Made by a program: the position numbers and the translations under genes. Source: Hyunsoonleella aestuarii (GTDB lineage: Bacteria; Bacteroidota; Bacteroidia; Flavobacteriales; Flavobacteriaceae). From it: a stretch of DNA of 64,000 nt. This document shows positions 61,637 to 64,000 of this stretch, one piece after another. The notes below the pieces were generated by a model that was not told the origin of the DNA, searched no databases, and worked only from the letters and a program-made list of their open reading frames with translations. The stretch is from contig NZ_VAWB01000001.1 in the NCBI RefSeq assembly GCF_006148925.1, positions 1 to 64,000 on the forward strand, in the 5' to 3' direction. Every line of letters begins with the position of its first letter. Within the stretch, counting starts at the first letter, position 1.

Positions 61637-64000
61637 ATGAAACATGTTATGTTTATGTGTTTCTTATTGCTCGTTATAAACACATACGCAATAAGCACAT
61701 ACCCAAATTCTGAAACTGACAAAGCTGGTTCCATATCTGGAACAGTATTAGACGCAAAGCTCAAACAGCCCTTACCTTATGTAAATGTAATCATTAAAAA
61801 TACTAATGATGAAATCTTAACTGGAGGTATTACCTTAGATAATGGCTCTTTTATAATTGACAAAATAGAAGAAGGTGATATCGTTTTAAACGTACAGTAT
61901 ATTGGTTACAAAAACTATGTTAAGAAAATTAAAATTGGTAAAGGAAACTATAAAGTAGATGTAGGTAATATATATTTAGAAGAAGAGCTTGAAAGCTTGG
62001 AGGAAGTTACCGTTATAGCCGAAACCTCAACTATTCAGCAAAAAGTAGACAGAAAAGTTATTAATGTTGGTAAGGACTTAGCGAATATGGGAACAGCCAC
62101 CGAAATAATGACAGCTGTTCCTTCTATAAATGTAGATGCACAAACTGGGGATATAAGCTTAAGAGGAAACCAAAACGTTCGTGTAATGGTAGATGGCAAA
62201 CTTTCTAATATTCCAACAGCTCAATTGCTGCGCCAATTACCGTCCTCCTCAATTAAACAGATTGAACTTATAACTAATCCCTCCGCAAAATATAATCCTG
62301 AAGGGATGAGCGGATTAATAAATATTATTCTTCACAAGAATACAAATATTGGGTTTAATGGTGGCTTAAATGTAGGGCTACGTTATCAAAAAGAAGCCAA
62401 GTTTAACAGTTCTATTAATATGAATTATAGAAATGGTAAAATCAATCTTTACGGAAGCTATGGTAATAACATTAGAAAAGGTATTAATACTGGACTTATC
62501 ACACAAATTGAGAACAACTCCTTTCAAACCTTAAATATTCTAGATAATAACAAATCACATCTGTATAAAATTGGAGTGGATTATTATTTAAACGACAAAA
62601 ACACCATCTCAATTTTTACCAATCAAAATACTTTTGATAGTTCAAATGACTTTAGATCTGATTATATATTTAGAAGCAATATGCAAAACAATCAGAGGCA
62701 ATTCACCAACTCAATGAATGAAAATGGATCAAGTCAATATAACTTTAATTATAAATTAGACTTTAATAAAGAAGGTAGAAACTTAGAATTAGAAGTTGAC
62801 TATAATGATTTTGACAATGAAATTGACACAGACAATATTCAAATTGGCAATAACACTAGGCCTAACTTCATAGAACTTACGGTAACGGATAGAGAGCGTA
62901 CCACAATAAATTTAGATTACGTGGATCCAATCTCAGATAAGGCTAAATTGGAATTAGGTCTCCAAGCTATGCTTTTTGATAATTTAATTGAATATGAATC
63001 TGACGCAAGAGTTAGAAATCAAAATGGCATTTATATTCCCACACTTACGGATTATGATTATAAGCGCAATATATACTCTGCTTACATCAATTACAACAAA
63101 AAATTTGAAAAATGGTCTTATCAAATAGGTTTAAGAGCAGAAAGTGTTAATGTAGATGCTAATGCTATTGAAATAGATTTAAGCACGAATAATGAAATCT
63201 TATTTCCTTTTGAAAATGATTATTTTCAAATATACCCTTCATTATTTTTCACATTTAATCCAACAGAGAAAAACTCATATCAATTAAGCTACAGCCGACG
63301 TGTAGACAGACCAAGTGTCGGTCAAGTTAACCCCATACCAGAGTGGAATACACCGTTAGTTTCTAATTTTGGAAATCAAGAACTTGAACCACAATTCACT
63401 AACTCAATTGAGGCCAATTACACGAAACGATTAAAAAAAGGAAACATTACTGGTGGGGTATTCTATAGAATTATTGAAGATGAAATTAATAGAGCCGTTA
63501 AGATAGACCGATCAGATTTATTATCGAACAGATTTATTTTAACCTTCGATAACTTTGACAACACAACGGCTTACGGATTTGAGTTATCTAGTAACTATCG
63601 TCCTACAAAATGGTGGAGTTTCAATGCGAGTTTCGACCTGTATTCACAAACTCAAAAGGGAATTGCAGAACGTATAGATCCAACTTTATTAAATCCGACA
63701 GAAAACGACATTATTGTTGAATCTGTTGAAGTAAATAATGTAATATGGAATTTTAGAGTCTTTAATAATTTTAGAGCAAGTAAAAAATTATCCTTCTCTG
63801 CTTTTGGTATGTATCGTGGAAAAAATACTGGTTTAAACTTTGAAATGGATCCTATGTACTTTGTAAATCTAGGTATGCGTTATTCGTTCTTAGAAAACAA
63901 TAAAGCTACGTTCAGCCTTAACTTTAATGATGTTTTAAATACACAAGAAATTGGCATTTCTAGTGATCGCCCTTATAGTCAAACCGCGGAGTTTGTGCCA
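61637..64000 (+). CDS. TonB-dependent receptor-like outer-membrane beta-barrel protein (incomplete)
   Basis: 788 codons up to the window edge, without a stop. A signal peptide (1-18) is followed by a carboxypeptidase-regulatory-like domain (about 30-115: ISGTVLDAKLKQPLPYVNV ... GFIIDKIEEGDI-like). A plug-like domain follows at about 125-230 (SLEEVTVIAE ... INVDAQTGDISLRGNQNVRVMVDG ... PSAKYNPEGMSGLINII). The remainder is beta-barrel of the outer-membrane protein beta-barrel family (OMP_b-brl_3 type). The regulatory-domain plus plug layout matches TonB-linked outer-membrane proteins. The substrate is unknown, and it lacks an STN domain. Confidence 0.88.
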   Translation, partial: MKHVMFMCFLLLVINTYAISTYPNSETDKAGSISGTVLDAKLKQPLPYVNVIIKNTNDEILTGGITLDNGSFIIDKIEEGDIVLNVQYIGYKNYVKKIKIGKGNYKVDVGNIYLEEELESLEEVTVIAETSTIQQKVDRKVINVGKDLANMGTATEIMTAVPSINVDAQTGDISLRGNQNVRVMVDGKLSNIPTAQLLRQLPSSSIKQIELITNPSAKYNPEGMSGLINIILHKNTNIGFNGGLNVGLRYQKEAKFNSSINMNYRNGKINLYGSYGNNIRKGINTGLITQIENNSFQTLNILDNNKSHLYKIGVDYYLNDKNTISIFTNQNTFDSSNDFRSDYIFRSNMQNNQRQFTNSMNENGSSQYNFNYKLDFNKEGRNLELEVDYNDFDNEIDTDNIQIGNNTRPNFIELTVTDRERTTINLDYVDPISDKAKLELGLQAMLFDNLIEYESDARVRNQNGIYIPTLTDYDYKRNIYSAYINYNKKFEKWSYQIGLRAESVNVDANAIEIDLSTNNEILFPFENDYFQIYPSLFFTFNPTEKNSYQLSYSRRVDRPSVGQVNPIPEWNTPLVSNFGNQELEPQFTNSIEANYTKRLKKGNITGGVFYRIIEDEINRAVKIDRSDLLSNRFILTFDNFDNTTAYGFELSSNYRPTKWWSFNASFDLYSQTQKGIAERIDPTLLNPTENDIIVESVEVNNVIWNFRVFNNFRASKKLSFSAFGMYRGKNTGLNFEMDPMYFVNLGMRYSFLENNKATFSLNFNDVLNTQEIGISSDRPYSQTAEFVP

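Overview
The window is an AT-rich stretch of a chromosome from the Bacteroidota, most likely a member of the Flavobacteriaceae. The sequence signs are FecI/FecR/STN-TonB signalling, many lipoproteins with acidic residues right after the lipobox Cys, TAnnTTTG promoter boxes without Shine-Dalgarno sequences, BshC (bacillithiol), DUF2911, DUF3820, DUF4295, FAS1 and LysM/periplasmic-binding fusions. The genus cannot be fixed from the sequence. No rRNA, tRNA, CRISPR array, intact insertion sequence or prophage was seen. Most of the window is core housekeeping DNA with small accessory patches.

Layout. 1-224 holds a broken methyltransferase fragment. 476-7303 has a DUF2911 protein, queE, a HerA-like ATPase, a lipoprotein, YitT, a cupin, an alpha/beta hydrolase, rluF and a VOC protein. 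7307-10334 (minus strand) is a membrane protein, folD and ffh. 10516-17508 is the main regulatory island. A FecI-type sigma factor, a FecR anti-sigma factor and an STN-domain TonB-dependent transducer run rightwards. Two acidic lipoproteins, one built of internal repeats, run leftwards. Two small orphan genes follow the transducer. 17538-20897 is an M23 peptidase plus a second sigma/anti-sigma unit with a large repeat-rich adhesin-like protein. 21071-31783 mixes a second DUF2911 protein, meaB, an epimerase, PAP2, MATE, a PD40 propeller protein, a flavin oxidoreductase, mnmA, a triple-FAS1 lipoprotein and a YwqK/MORN protein. 32156-43385 (minus) carries yidC, pyrG, DUF3820, DUF922, a LysM/PBP protein, guaA, a PLP decarboxylase and bshC. 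43535-54050 has a CarboxypepD_reg-like protein, rimO, a serine hydrolase, an amidase, ftsY, a DUF4295 gene, rpmG, rpmB, cinA, an Hpt protein, a FAH hydrolase and an exonuclease. 54224-55416 is a third ECF sigma operon with two small proteins. 55500-61532 has a 2-oxoacid dehydrogenase E2, two glycosyltransferases, recR, a sodium symporter and a CoA-binding protein. A TonB-dependent outer-membrane barrel protein starts at 61637 and runs off the right edge.

The most interesting signal is regulatory. The lipoprotein operon and the fecR-tonB operon flank the FecI-type sigma gene and share the sequence GGGTAGGAA-N14-(A/T)TGTT at identical spacing, in opposite orientations. This suggests that the sigma factor drives both, so the acidic lipoproteins would be the regulated output of the TonB transducer. 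The other two ECF sigma genes share a different element, TGCAA(C/T)A-N14/15-CGTCTTTA, which looks like an autoregulatory promoter. A run of ten heptamers directly follows the FecI-type sigma stop codon and lies upstream of fecR. No wholly new enzymatic or defence system is evident. The repeat-built acidic lipoprotein with its divergent sigma/transducer is the best candidate for an undescribed functional unit.
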